The position numbers and the translations under genes are program-made. Source: CAZVEE01 sp964625525 (GTDB lineage: Bacteria; Pseudomonadota; Alphaproteobacteria; JAJFIK01). Taken from it: a stretch of 64,000 bases of DNA. Each line of letters begins with the position of its first letter. The stretch's first letter is position 1. Positions 35,114 through 43,706 of the stretch are shown here, in pieces. Under the pieces are notes generated by a model, which searched no databases, was not told where the DNA came from, and saw nothing but the letters and a program-made list of their open reading frames with translations. Location: assembly GCA_964625525.1 (NCBI GenBank), contig CAZVEE010000001.1, positions 1 through 64,000 of the forward strand. Direction: 5' to 3'.

Positions 35114-35340
35114 TCCTGCCCTGACTCCTCGCTGTTCTGGCCTGGATCAAGGCGTTTGCCGTCGAGCCGGGTCACGCTGCGCGTTCGCTCGACATCCTGC
35201 GCCGCGCGCAGGGGCTTGGGGGTGCCGAACTGAATCCGGTTGGCGGCGGCCGTGTCCTGCTTGGCCAAACGGGCACGGCGTTTGCGTTCCTGGCGTAAAT
35301 TGGTGACGGTACTCACCCGGTGCTCATCGCTCACTGGCAT
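35110..35340 (-). CDS. DUF4169 family small basic protein
   Basis: 76 residues, soluble and highly charged. The core VTNLRQERKRRARLAKQDTA with NRIQFG matches DUF4169, an uncharacterised family in alphaproteobacteria usually adjacent to a ribbon-helix-helix gene and fumC. Here those two lie about 3.6 kb away with an AsmA gene between. The N-terminal eight residues before VSTVTNLRQ are extra; a GTG inside could be the true start. Coupled to the secreted pentapeptide gene by an ATGA overlap. Confidence 0.8.
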   Translation of the reverse strand: MPVSDEHRVSTVTNLRQERKRRARLAKQDTAAANRIQFGTPKPLRAAQDVERTRSVTRLDGKRLDPGQNSEESGQE

Positions 35341-35511
35341 CTTCCTGTTACTGTCCCGTTGGCGGGGCCGCAGCCGGCGCCTAGTTTAAGCCATGCGTCG
35401 CCCAGGGAAAGCGGCCTTGGTGATTGGGTGGCGACGGCCCGGCAGGATGCCGCCAAATTGCTGCATTGTGAGTGTCCGGTTTGCGGGTGTGAAGGAAGAG
35501 GGGAAACGCGT

Positions 35512-38500
35512 TTGGCCCGTCTGTTGACGATTCTTGCCTTCGTGCTCGCGCTTGGCTTGTCGGCGGCGCTGGCGGTGCCGCCTTTGCTGGATTGGTCTTC
35601 GCTCAAACCGGCTTTCACGCGGGAGGCATCCGCCCGCCTCGGCGTCCCCGTCGGTGTGACCGGACCCATGAGCGTGCAGGTCCTGCCGGTGCCTGTGGTT
35701 TCCGCCCAGGCCGTGCGGGCAGACCTGGCGAGCGGCGAGGTGTTGACCGTCAAGACGGTCTCCGCCGAGCTGGACTGGGCGAGCGTGCTGGGCGGCGCCA
35801 TGCGTGTGGTCAGCCTGACTGTGGATAGCCCGCGTGTGACCGCCGGTGCCGGCGGCATCGCACCCGATCCCTGGATCGAAACACTGCTGACGATGACGCC
35901 GGATCTGGAGCGAATCCGCGTGGCCGATGGCGTCATCCTCAGCCAAGAGGGGGCGCCGGTGTTGCGCCGCATCCGCCTCGACTGGCGCCATGACGAGCGG
36001 GGGGGCCGCTTTACCGTCCAGGCCAAGGTGCAGAACGCGCCCTTGCGCGCGAGCGGCTCTGTGCGCAACGGCGCATCCGCAAACAACAGCCCGGCGCCCA
36101 AGGCTGTGCGGCTGAGCGTCACCGCGCCCGATCACGGCATCAGCCTGCGCTTCACGGGCGCCACGGCCGGACGCCAAGTCTGGCCCTTGGCCGGTGATTG
36201 GACCATCGCCGGCGATAGCGTGGAAGCTCTCGGCGGGTTCCTCGCCGCGACACTCGGCACCGACGCGCCGGAGACCTGGCCGCCGGTGTTGGCCAGGCTG
36301 GCCGAAGACCCTCTGAAAGTCACTGCCAAGGGGCGTGCCACGCCGGGCCTGCTGCAACTGTCTCAACTGCAAGCGACGCTGGCGGGGCAGCAGGTGACGG
36401 GCGAGGGGCGCCTGGCCTGGGACGGTCCCGCGCCAGTGGCTGATCTCGATCTCAACGCGCAGACAGTGGCCGTGGAACAGCTAGCCGATCCGGCGCTTGT
36501 GACGCCAAGCCTGGATGGTGCCTGGCTCGACCGCTGGCATGACGCGCTCATTCCCAGGGCGGTGCCGGGCCTGCCGGCCGCGTTCGATCTGACGGCGCGG
36601 GTCCGGATCGCGACATTGTTGTGGGACGAAGCGGTCATTCAGAATGTGCAGGCGGGGGTGCGTTTGCGTCACGGCCTGGCAGGGCTTGCCGAGGCCGGTG
36701 CCACGTTTCCGGGCGGCGCGCGTGTCAGGCTGAGCGGCCTGCCGGAACGCGCATCCGGCGCGCCCGTATGGCGAGGCCAGGCGAGCCTGAGCGCGCCCCA
36801 TCCCCGCGCGGTGCTGGAAACCCTCGGCGTGGCCGTTGAGCGCACGGCGCCGGGCAGTTTCGGCGCTCTTGACGCCGCGGCGCAAGTGCTTGCCGCGGGC
36901 GACCGGCTGTCTTTCACGGCCCTCGACGCCCAGTTGGGGACTGCGGCGCTCAGCGGTGGGGTCGACGTGGTACGGGCCTTGGGCACAGCCGTGCCGGGTG
37001 CCGGGTCTGGTGCCGGACCTAGTGATCGTGACGTGACGGTCCGTCTCCGGATGACAGGATTTGATGCGGAAACGCTGACAACCCTCATGGCCCCTGATGG
37101 CGTGTTTATGCCCGTGCGCCCGCTGCTGGCGCGCAGCCCGGTGACTTGGCTCGACACCTGGCCCGAACGCTTGCGCCTGGGCCTTGATCTGTCGGGAGAG
37201 GACCTGACACTGGCTGGCAAACCAGTGGAGGATCTGAGCCTTGCCGGATCGTTTTCCCGCGAGACTGCCATTCTCGATCGGTTTGATCTGCGCTTTGCCG
37301 ATGGGGCGGTGATCACGGCCGCCGGTGCGGTCCCCCAAGTGAGCGGTCAAACCCCACGCCCAGGCGGACGGCTGAGCGCGGCGCTCACGGCTCCGTCTGT
37401 CCGTGTGCTGACCGGGGCGGCAGATGGGCCGGACGGGCCCGTGACTCTGGATCTGACGGCGGATGCAGCGCCAGACGGGTTAGCCGCGACAGTGGGCGGC
37501 GTGGCGGGACCGGCCACGCTCGATGGCGCTATCGCGCTCGTCTATCCGGGGCGCGAGACGCCGGCGCGGGTGCTGCCCCAGGGCACGGCAATCCTGCGTG
37601 TGGACACGTCTGACGGCCAGGATCTCGCGGCCTTGCTAGGGTTCGCCGTGCCGCCTGAAGCCCAGCCACCGGTCACGCGCCCGGGCCGCCTGCGGGCGGC
37701 GGTGGCCTTGGAAGACGCGGTGGGCGATGTGGATTTTATGGTGGAGACGCCCGCCGTGACCGGATCTCTGACGGCCGATCTGGTGCGTGCGGAGACGCTC
37801 TGGCGGTATGACGGTCAGGTCATGCTGAGAGCGCTATCGGGGGCGCCATTGGGTCTGCCAGAGGGAACGGTGGCCGATGGCCTGGCGCTGCGAGCGCAGA
37901 TTGAGGGGGAAGGCCGGCGCGCCAGCTTGTCCAACATCGAAGGCCGCGCCGGCACGGCCGTGCTTGAAGGCGGTCTGACTGTGGATTGGCCCGCGCTCGA
38001 TCCAGAGGCGGGCCCCATGCCCGCGCCGTTGCCCCGGCTGACCGGCACGCTGGACTTGCGGGATGTGATCTGGCCCATGCTCACCCGCCAGGACACGACC
38101 GGGGCGGACGGTGAGCCATTGCCGCCTTGGTCCACCGCGCCTTTACCGGTCTCGTGGCTCTCACAAGGCGAGATGGATGTGGCGGTCAGCCTGTCCTCGC
38201 TGTCGGTCGGTCTATTGGCCGTGAATGATGTGCGTTTTGCAGCCCGTCTCGATACGCAGGGCCTGCGCCTGGAGGACGTGACGGGCCGGCTCGCGGGCGG
38301 GCGCCTGAGCGGGTCGGTCGTGGCGGTGCCGGTGCCAGGGGGGCTGGAGGTGGCCCTCGATGCGGGCCTTGCGGGCGCGCGCCCTTATGAGCCGGTGCCG
38401 GATGTGGACGATACGCTGGCGGCGCGCCTGGTGCTGCAAGGGGATGTCACGGCGCAGGTCACGGCCCAGGGGCGTTCTGTGTTCGACCTGATTTCCGGCG

Positions 38501-39003
38501 CGAACGGCACGGTGACAGCGGATTTCGAGGATGTGGCCGTGGCACCGCTCGATCTTGAGGCCCTGGCTACGGATTGGCCAGGGCTTGACAGCCTGTCCGT
38601 GTTCGAAGCGAAACTGAACGCGGTCAGCGCCAATGGCCTGACCCGGATCGGCGCTGTGCGCGGCACGCTGCCGGTCACGGGCGGCGTGGTGACCCTTGAC
38701 GGGCTGTCGGGCGAGGTGGCGGCGGGGCCAGTGGCTGTGGACGGACGGATCAATCTGGCCGCCTTTATCGTGGACCTGGAAACGGCCTTGCCCGTGGCCG
38801 CCGATGCAGAGCCGTTGCGTCTGCGGGTCCAGGGACCGCTTGATGATCCCGAACGAGTGCTCGATGCGGCCGATTTGCGTTATGACTTGGCACTGCGCAT
38901 CAAACGCACTCGGCCAGGGCGTATTTCGGAAGAAGATCTGCCGGCGGAATTGCGGGAACTGCTGGATCTTCTCGACGAAGATGGCACGGCGGATCAGCCC
39001 TGA
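35512..39003 (+). CDS. AsmA-family large periplasmic protein
   Basis: About 1163 residues. A transmembrane/signal segment at the extreme N-terminus (LLTILAFVLALGLSAALAV) is followed by the AsmA N-domain (WSSLKPAFTREASARLGVPV, then LPVPVVSAQAVRA), a long beta-rich middle and an AsmA_2-like C-terminal region (GANGTVTADFEDVAVAPLDL). AsmA-like proteins are thought to bridge the envelope and transport lipids between membranes. TTG 35512 is preferred: it lies 10-20 bases after a GGAAGAGGGG purine tract and puts the hydrophobic helix at the N-terminus. An ATG at 35320 would overlap the DUF4169 start and add 64 unlikely residues. Its 3' end overlaps the convergent RHH gene by ten bases. Confidence 0.85.
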   Translation: MARLLTILAFVLALGLSAALAVPPLLDWSSLKPAFTREASARLGVPVGVTGPMSVQVLPVPVVSAQAVRADLASGEVLTVKTVSAELDWASVLGGAMRVVSLTVDSPRVTAGAGGIAPDPWIETLLTMTPDLERIRVADGVILSQEGAPVLRRIRLDWRHDERGGRFTVQAKVQNAPLRASGSVRNGASANNSPAPKAVRLSVTAPDHGISLRFTGATAGRQVWPLAGDWTIAGDSVEALGGFLAATLGTDAPETWPPVLARLAEDPLKVTAKGRATPGLLQLSQLQATLAGQQVTGEGRLAWDGPAPVADLDLNAQTVAVEQLADPALVTPSLDGAWLDRWHDALIPRAVPGLPAAFDLTARVRIATLLWDEAVIQNVQAGVRLRHGLAGLAEAGATFPGGARVRLSGLPERASGAPVWRGQASLSAPHPRAVLETLGVAVERTAPGSFGALDAAAQVLAAGDRLSFTALDAQLGTAALSGGVDVVRALGTAVPGAGSGAGPSDRDVTVRLRMTGFDAETLTTLMAPDGVFMPVRPLLARSPVTWLDTWPERLRLGLDLSGEDLTLAGKPVEDLSLAGSFSRETAILDRFDLRFADGAVITAAGAVPQVSGQTPRPGGRLSAALTAPSVRVLTGAADGPDGPVTLDLTADAAPDGLAATVGGVAGPATLDGAIALVYPGRETPARVLPQGTAILRVDTSDGQDLAALLGFAVPPEAQPPVTRPGRLRAAVALEDAVGDVDFMVETPAVTGSLTADLVRAETLWRYDGQVMLRALSGAPLGLPEGTVADGLALRAQIEGEGRRASLSNIEGRAGTAVLEGGLTVDWPALDPEAGPMPAPLPRLTGTLDLRDVIWPMLTRQDTTGADGEPLPPWSTAPLPVSWLSQGEMDVAVSLSSLSVGLLAVNDVRFAARLDTQGLRLEDVTGRLAGGRLSGSVVAVPVPGGLEVALDAGLAGARPYEPVPDVDDTLAARLVLQGDVTAQVTAQGRSVFDLISGANGTVTADFEDVAVAPLDLEALATDWPGLDSLSVFEAKLNAVSANGLTRIGAVRGTLPVTGGVVTLDGLSGEVAAGPVAVDGRINLAAFIVDLETALPVAADAEPLRLRVQGPLDDPERVLDAADLRYDLALRIKRTRPGRISEEDLPAELRELLDLLDEDGTADQP

Positions 39004-39242
39004 TCGGGCTCTTGCACCGCTTTCAGGACGAAGACGCGAATGGCGCTGGACAGGCCCTGAACCGGGCCGGCTTTAGTGCGCGCCTCGTCGATCTGGCGCA
39101 CGAGATCGGCGAGAGGGAGGGCGCGCCGCGCCGCAATGGCTTTCAGCGCGTCCCAGAATTCCGGCTCCAGCGCGATGCTGGTGCGGTGCCCGGCGATGGT
39201 GATGGACCGTTTCGCCGGGCCCCGATCGTCCGCCGCCGCCAT
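38994..39242 (-). CDS. Ribbon-helix-helix domain protein
   Basis: 82 residues. KRSITIAGHRTSIALEPEFW matches the alphaproteobacterial RHH_4 family (beta strand, then helix, then ALPLADLVRQIDEAR helix). Members are probable DNA-binding regulators of unknown targets. It starts one base after the fumC stop, so it is the second gene of a fumC transcript; a DUF4169 gene would usually follow. Confidence 0.87.
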   Translation of the reverse strand: MAAADDRGPAKRSITIAGHRTSIALEPEFWDALKAIAARRALPLADLVRQIDEARTKAGPVQGLSSAIRVFVLKAVQEPDQG

Positions 39243-39243
39243 G

Positions 39244-40635
39244 TTAGGCCTTCGGACCGATCATGTCTTCCGGCCGCACAATGGCGTCGAACTCCTCGGC
39301 CGTGACAAAGCCCAGGTTCAGCGCCTCTTCGCGCAAGGTCGTGCCGTTCTTGTGCGCGGTCTTGGCGACGGTTGTGGCGTTGTCATAGCCGATCTTGGGC
39401 GCCAGCGCCGTGACCAGCATGAGGGAGCGTTCCATCAGTTCCCGGATCCGCATCTCGTTGGGCTCGATCCCCACGACGCAGTTGTCGGTAAAGCTGACGC
39501 TCGCATCGCTCAGCAGGCGGATCGATTGGAGCAGCGAATAGATCATCACCGGCTTGAAGACATTGAGTTCCATATGTCCCTGGCTACCGGCCATGGTCAC
39601 GGGCGTGCGGTTGCCCATCACTTGGGTGCAGACCATGGTCATGGCTTCGCTTTGGGTGGGGTTCACCTTGCCCGGCATAATCGACGAGCCCGGCTCGTTT
39701 TCCGGCAGCATCAGTTCCGCCAGACCCGACCGGGGGCCAGAGCCCAGAAGGCGGATGTCGTTGGCGATCTTGAACAACGAGCATGCGATGGTGTTCAGCA
39801 CCCCCGACATTTCCACGACCGCGTCATGGGCGGCGAGGGCCTCGAATTTGTTCTCCGCCGTGACGAAGGGCAGGCCCGTGACGGCCGCCACTTCCCGAGC
39901 AAAAGTCTCCGCAAAGCCCGGTTTGGTGTTCAGGCCCGTGCCCACGGCCGTACCACCCTGCGCCAATTGCAACAGGCGCGGCAAGGACGCCTTGGCCCGC
40001 TCGATGGCATAGCGGATCTGTGTGACGTAGCCGGAGAATTCCTGGCCCAGGGTCAGGGGCGTTGCGTCCTGCAAATGGGTGCGGCCGATCTTGATGATGC
40101 CGCTCCAGGCGTCCGCCTTGGCGCTCAACGCACCGAGCAGATGCTCCAGCGCCGGAATGAGGGCGTGATGCACCTGCTCCGCGGCTGCCACATGCATCGC
40201 CGTGGGGAAAGTATCATTGGAGCTTTGCGCGCGATTGCAGTGATCGTTCGGGTGCACTGGATCCTTGGTGCCGAGCGTGCCGCCCAGGATCTGGATGGCC
40301 CGGTTCGAGATCACCTCATTGGCGTTCATATTGCTCTGGGTGCCTGAGCCGGTCTGCCAGACCACCAGCGGAAAGTGATCATTAAGCTGGCCGGCGATGA
40401 CCTCGTCGGCCGCCTGCACGATGGCATCGGCAATGTGCGGCTCGATATTGTCGAGGCTTTTATTGGCGAGCGCAGCCGCCCGCTTGACGATGCCGAGCGC
40501 GCGCACCAGCGGCAGGGGCATGGTCTCGGTGCCGATCTTGAAATTGCCGAGCGAGCGCTGGGTCTGCGCACCCCAGTATTTGTCCGCTGGGACCTCCAGC
40601 GGTCCAAAGGAATCCCGTTCCGTGCGCGTGCTCAT
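39244..40635 (-). CDS. fumC: Class II fumarate hydratase
   Basis: 463 residues. Interconverts fumarate and malate in the TCA cycle, oxygen-stable type. It has the substrate sites GSGTQSNMNANEV, DPVHPNDHCNRAQSSND, KIGRTHLQDATPLTLGQEF and the signature loop GSSIMPGKVNPTQSE with catalytic Ser. Length is standard. ATG at 40635; the next gene on the strand is the RHH protein. Confidence 0.98.
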   Translation of the reverse strand: MSTRTERDSFGPLEVPADKYWGAQTQRSLGNFKIGTETMPLPLVRALGIVKRAAALANKSLDNIEPHIADAIVQAADEVIAGQLNDHFPLVVWQTGSGTQSNMNANEVISNRAIQILGGTLGTKDPVHPNDHCNRAQSSNDTFPTAMHVAAAEQVHHALIPALEHLLGALSAKADAWSGIIKIGRTHLQDATPLTLGQEFSGYVTQIRYAIERAKASLPRLLQLAQGGTAVGTGLNTKPGFAETFAREVAAVTGLPFVTAENKFEALAAHDAVVEMSGVLNTIACSLFKIANDIRLLGSGPRSGLAELMLPENEPGSSIMPGKVNPTQSEAMTMVCTQVMGNRTPVTMAGSQGHMELNVFKPVMIYSLLQSIRLLSDASVSFTDNCVVGIEPNEMRIRELMERSLMLVTALAPKIGYDNATTVAKTAHKNGTTLREEALNLGFVTAEEFDAIVRPEDMIGPKA

Positions 40636-40746
40636 GCTGCTGTCTCCCTATGGCTGCGCGAAGTCCTCGCCCTGTGGGAGCAGGTGATACGAGAGATGGC
40701 GAGCCTGCGCAACGCGCGGCCGCATCACGGCTGTGGCACAGGCCAG

Positions 40747-41283
40747 TTACTTTTTGCGGAAGGCGTCAAGGCTCACCACTTCGCCGGTCTCCGCTGGTTT
40801 GGCCGCCGCATCCTCGGCTTTGGCGTCCTCGTCCTTGGGCGGGCTCAGGATCTCCGGTGTTTCCGTGGGCCCCAGCGCCTCCGCCTCATCCTCGCCCACG
40901 GCGCGCGGGCCGCGCGGATTGGAAAAACCCTCCACCTGGAACTCCAGGCCGAATTTCACGCCCGGATCCAGGAACGCCCGGACCGCCTTATACGGGATCA
41001 CGATGCGTTCCGGCATTTTGTTGAAGCTCAACGTGACGGCGACGGTGTCGTCCGTGGCTTGCAGGTCCCAGAACTGGTGCTGAATAACGATTTTCATATC
41101 GCCGGGATACTGGGCTCGCAGCACTTCCGACAGCTCAACGCCCGGATAGCCGGTGGCGAAGACAATCTCGAAGTAATGGGCGCCGCGCAGGCCCTCGTCC
41201 TGCACCTTGGCAAAAGCCTGGCGCATGATGGTCCGCAGCGCGTCCTGCGCCATCAGGTCGTATCGCATATAGTCTTGTGCCAT
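40747..41283 (-). CDS. sspB: ClpXP adaptor SspB (alphaproteobacterial type)
   Basis: 178 residues. SspB binds the ssrA tag and tethers tagged proteins to ClpXP. The substrate-binding domain spans about 1-130 (ALRTIMRQAFAKVQDEGL, YFEIVFATGYPGVELSE, PERIVIPYKAVRAFLDPGVKFGLEF split across it). A long acidic/proline linker leads to the C-terminal ClpX-binding motif VVSLDAFRKK. ATG 41283 is chosen because MAQDYMRYDL is the usual family start; an in-frame upstream start would add 20 residues. The tmRNA gene that makes its ligand lies about 1.2 kb upstream on the same strand. Confidence 0.93.
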   Translation of the reverse strand: MAQDYMRYDLMAQDALRTIMRQAFAKVQDEGLRGAHYFEIVFATGYPGVELSEVLRAQYPGDMKIVIQHQFWDLQATDDTVAVTLSFNKMPERIVIPYKAVRAFLDPGVKFGLEFQVEGFSNPRGPRAVGEDEAEALGPTETPEILSPPKDEDAKAEDAAAKPAETGEVVSLDAFRKK

Positions 41284-41442
41284 GGGCTCGGGCCTTGTTC
41301 TGCTTGTGCGCTGGGGGCGGTGCGGACCGGACAAGACGGGCATTCCCTCGTCCCTTTGCCATCGCTGACAGCTTGGGAGACGACAGCCCGTTTGATCCCT
41401 ACGATACCCAAGCCGACGGTCAGCACAAGAGAGGGGAACCGC

Positions 41443-42421
41443 ATGACGGCGTCATTGGGACAGCGCACCCGTCGTCCACGCTCCGGCGCTCTGGTCGCCT
41501 AGGAGCCTGTAGAAAAGCACGACTCCTTACTCGCCTTGGTCCGCGCCGTGCGCGAGACGACGCTCGCCATCTGGCCCGCGCGCACCTATCGCGAGCGTGC
41601 GGTGCGGGTGAAGGGGTGGCTTTTCAACGGACTTTATCTCAGCGATCCGGACGGCCTGCGCCATGTGCTGTCCACTCACCAGGACCGCTACCCGAAAGCG
41701 GACATTCAGCAGCAGATCCTGCGCCCGGCTCTGGGCGATGGCGGCTGCGCCCAATGATTTCCTCACCCGCCTCATGCAGGCCCGGGACGAGGAGACCGGG
41801 CGCGGGCTGAGCGATGAGGATCTGCGCGCCAATCTGCTCACATTTCTGGGGGCGGGCCATGAGACCACGGCCGTGGCCCTTTCCTGGTCACTTTATCTGC
41901 TTTCAGAATTTCCGTGGGCGGCGGATGCGGTTCGTGACGAGGCCCGTGCCGTGCTCGACGGTGGTCCGGTGACCGCTGACGCGATTGCGCGCCTGTCCTT
42001 TACCCGACAGGTGTTTGAAGAGGCCATGCGCCTTTATCCCCCGGTCCCGATCTTCGACCGCGCAGCGGCCGAGCCCGACACAGTCGCCGGCCATGATGTG
42101 GGCAAAGGCACCATGGTGCTGGTGTCGCCTTATGTGCTGCACCGGCATGAAACCCTATGGGAGGATCCGGATGTGTTCGACCCGGATCGGTTTACCCCGG
42201 CGGCGGTGAAAGCGCGCCACCGCTTCCAGTATATTCCCTTCAATGTGGGGCCTCGCCACTGTATCGGAGCGGCCTTCGCCATGATGGAGGGTGTTCTGGC
42301 GCTGGCCATGATGGTGCGGGACTTCCGCATCGACATGGTGGACGGCCACGATCCGCAGCCGTTCGCCTTCATCAGCCTGCGCCCGAAAGGGGGCCTGCCG
42401 GTGACGCTGAGACCTGTCTAG
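41443..42421 (+). pseudogene. Cytochrome P450, decayed (stop, deletion and frameshift)
   Basis: Remnant of a bacterial P450. From ATG 41443 the frame meets a TAG at 41500, then runs on as VRAVRETTLAIWPARTY and DPDGLRHVLSTHQDRYPKAD, the normal N-terminal region, to about 41745. There roughly 140 codons (helices C to G) are missing and the frame shifts to APNDFLTRLMQARDEETG. The C-terminal half is intact: I-helix GAGHETTA, ExxR in EEAMRLYPP, FDPDRF and the heme loop FNVGPRHCIGAAFA, ending at 42421. Without helices C-G the product cannot fold as a P450. The intact C-terminal half suggests recent decay. Confidence 0.88.
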
Positions 42422-42479
42422 GGCCTGGCGCCTGATGAGGGAGGCGCGCCTCATGAGAGCGGGGCGCTCGGTGAGGGGG

Positions 42480-42787
42480 GAGAGAAGTGCAGGGCTTCTG
42501 TTGCCAGGTGCCCTGCGAACCCCGTTGCCTATTCAATTAGGCAGCAAGCGCAACTTCGTTGTCGTTGGCACTTGTAGAAACGGCCCGATATCGGCGGAAC
42601 CATGCCGGGCGAAAGATACGTCTTTACACGTTCGTCGATCCTAACTCGCCCCCATCAGAAACCCGCCCGATCCGTCATGCCTTGCGGGGCTGACCTGACG
42701 GGCTTGTGGTGGAGGCGCCGGGAGTCGCACCCGGGTCCGATCCGCTTATTACACGCTCGTTTATCGCCATAGCCGGTGCGACCGGCA
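42480..42787 (-). ncRNA. ssrA: Two-piece (permuted) tmRNA
   Basis: Minus strand, permuted order. The acceptor piece (about 42787-42707) carries a T arm (CCGGGTGCGACTCCCGG) and ends CGCCTCC-A-CCA. After a 53-nt intervening segment the coding piece starts GGGGGCG at 42653. The two ends pair as a 7-bp acceptor stem including a G3-U70 wobble, the alanine identity element. The tag frame GCC AAC GAC AAC ... TAA (42569-42537) encodes ANDNEVALAA. A pseudoknot-like pair (GCAGGGC/GCCCTGC, 42488-42515) follows. Pieces order and structure match alphaproteobacterial two-piece tmRNA, which rescues stalled ribosomes and tags proteins for ClpXP. The 3' end of the coding piece is approximate. Confidence 0.92.
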
Positions 42788-42793
42788 CCCCTC

Positions 42794-42822
42794 AATATAA
42801 GCGCTGTTCGTAAAAACAAAAA
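42794..42822 (-). promoter_or_regulatory. ssrA promoter
   Basis: On the minus strand TTTTTG (42822-42817) and TATATT (42799-42794) are separated by 17 nt. This places transcription start near 42787, at the expected 5' end of the acceptor piece. The -35 overlaps the T run of the preceding GST terminator. Confidence 0.55.
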
Positions 42823-42889
42823 GAGTGGGGATCGAAGACGCCCGACCGGGCGGGTGACCTTAGGCGGGATCACGGGCCGGGCGTCTTCG
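42817..42889 (-). terminator. Terminator after the GST gene
   Basis: A perfect 12-bp stem (CGAAGACGCCCG at 42889-42878 with its complement 42844-42833 on the minus strand) lies 14 bases past the GST stop and is followed by CTTTTTG. The long loop contains smaller GC-rich hairpins. It separates GST transcription from ssrA. Confidence 0.65.
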
Positions 42890-42903
42890 GCTGGGTTGTG
42901 CAA

Positions 42904-43593
42904 TCACGTCTGAAGCATGTTCTGGGCCATTGTGACCTTGTTATCCCCTTGATCGTCGTCGGTGGGGCGCGGATGAGGGATTTGCACGCCCCGCTGCAGG
43001 GCAGGCCGGGCGTTCAAAGTCTCCAGCCAGCGGCTCAAGTGAGGCAGATCCTCGATGGAAACACCCGCCCACTCATGGCTGCGCACCCAGGTCCAATGGG
43101 CAATGTCCGCGATGGAGAAATCCCCGGCCAGATACGCGTGATCAGCGAGACGGGTATCAAGCACCGAGTAAAGGCGCTTCGTCTCGTTCTGGTAGCGGTC
43201 GATGGCCGGCTGAATTTTTTCGGGAAAGTACCGAAAGAAAACATGCGCTTGGCCCTGCATGGGCCCCACGCCGCCCATTTGGAACATGAGCCACTGGATC
43301 ACCTGCGAGCGGCCCTTGGCATCTGTGGGGAGGAGTTGGCCTGCTTTTTCGGCCAGATAGAGCATAATGGCGCCGGACTCGAAGACGGCGAAATCACCTG
43401 CCTCGCGGTCTATGATGGCCGGAATCCGGCCATTGGGATTGATCGCCAGGAACCACGGCTTTTTCTGCTCATTGGTCCCGATATCAATCGGGTGCACGTC
43501 ATAGGGCAGGCCAAGCTCTTCCAGCGTGCAGGAGGCTTTATAGCCATTGGGCGTGGTCCAGGTGTAAAGGTCGATCATGGGGCGATCTCTCAT
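42904..43593 (-). CDS. Glutathione S-transferase, YfcG/Nu-class-like
   Basis: 229 residues. The thioredoxin-fold N-domain opens IDLYTWTTPNGYKASCTLEE and has INPNGRIPAIID and FESGAIMLYLAEK (GSH-binding Ser in ESGAI). The alpha-helical C-domain has GDFSIADIAHWTWVR. The TPNGYK start resembles Nu-class (YfcG) enzymes with disulfide-bond reductase activity; substrate is unknown. ATG 43593 or the in-frame ATG 43578 could start it. Confidence 0.87.
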   Translation of the reverse strand: MRDRPMIDLYTWTTPNGYKASCTLEELGLPYDVHPIDIGTNEQKKPWFLAINPNGRIPAIIDREAGDFAVFESGAIMLYLAEKAGQLLPTDAKGRSQVIQWLMFQMGGVGPMQGQAHVFFRYFPEKIQPAIDRYQNETKRLYSVLDTRLADHAYLAGDFSIADIAHWTWVRSHEWAGVSIEDLPHLSRWLETLNARPALQRGVQIPHPRPTDDDQGDNKVTMAQNMLQT

Positions 43594-43706
43594 GTTGGAG
43601 GGGCGTGCACGGAAACTGGGGAGCTGAGCTCGCGCATCAAGCGCTGGGCGCTTTCACAATGGCGAGACCGAATCGGCCATGCTGAGCCCGAAATGGAAGG
43701 TGGGTC

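Noticed and set aside
39076..40347. 423-codon open frame on the plus strand opposite fumC
   Set aside because: Antisense shadow of fumC and the RHH gene; composition is Arg/His/Gln-rich with no recognisable fold.
40636..40746. Extra gene between fumC and sspB
   Set aside because: Only about 110 bases on the minus strand with no frame or RNA structure I could support.
42700..42790. An ordinary tRNA gene at the CCA-containing segment
   Set aside because: Only the T arm and 3' acceptor strand are present, with no anticodon arm. The partner 5' strand and a tag frame lie downstream, so it is the acceptor piece of tmRNA.
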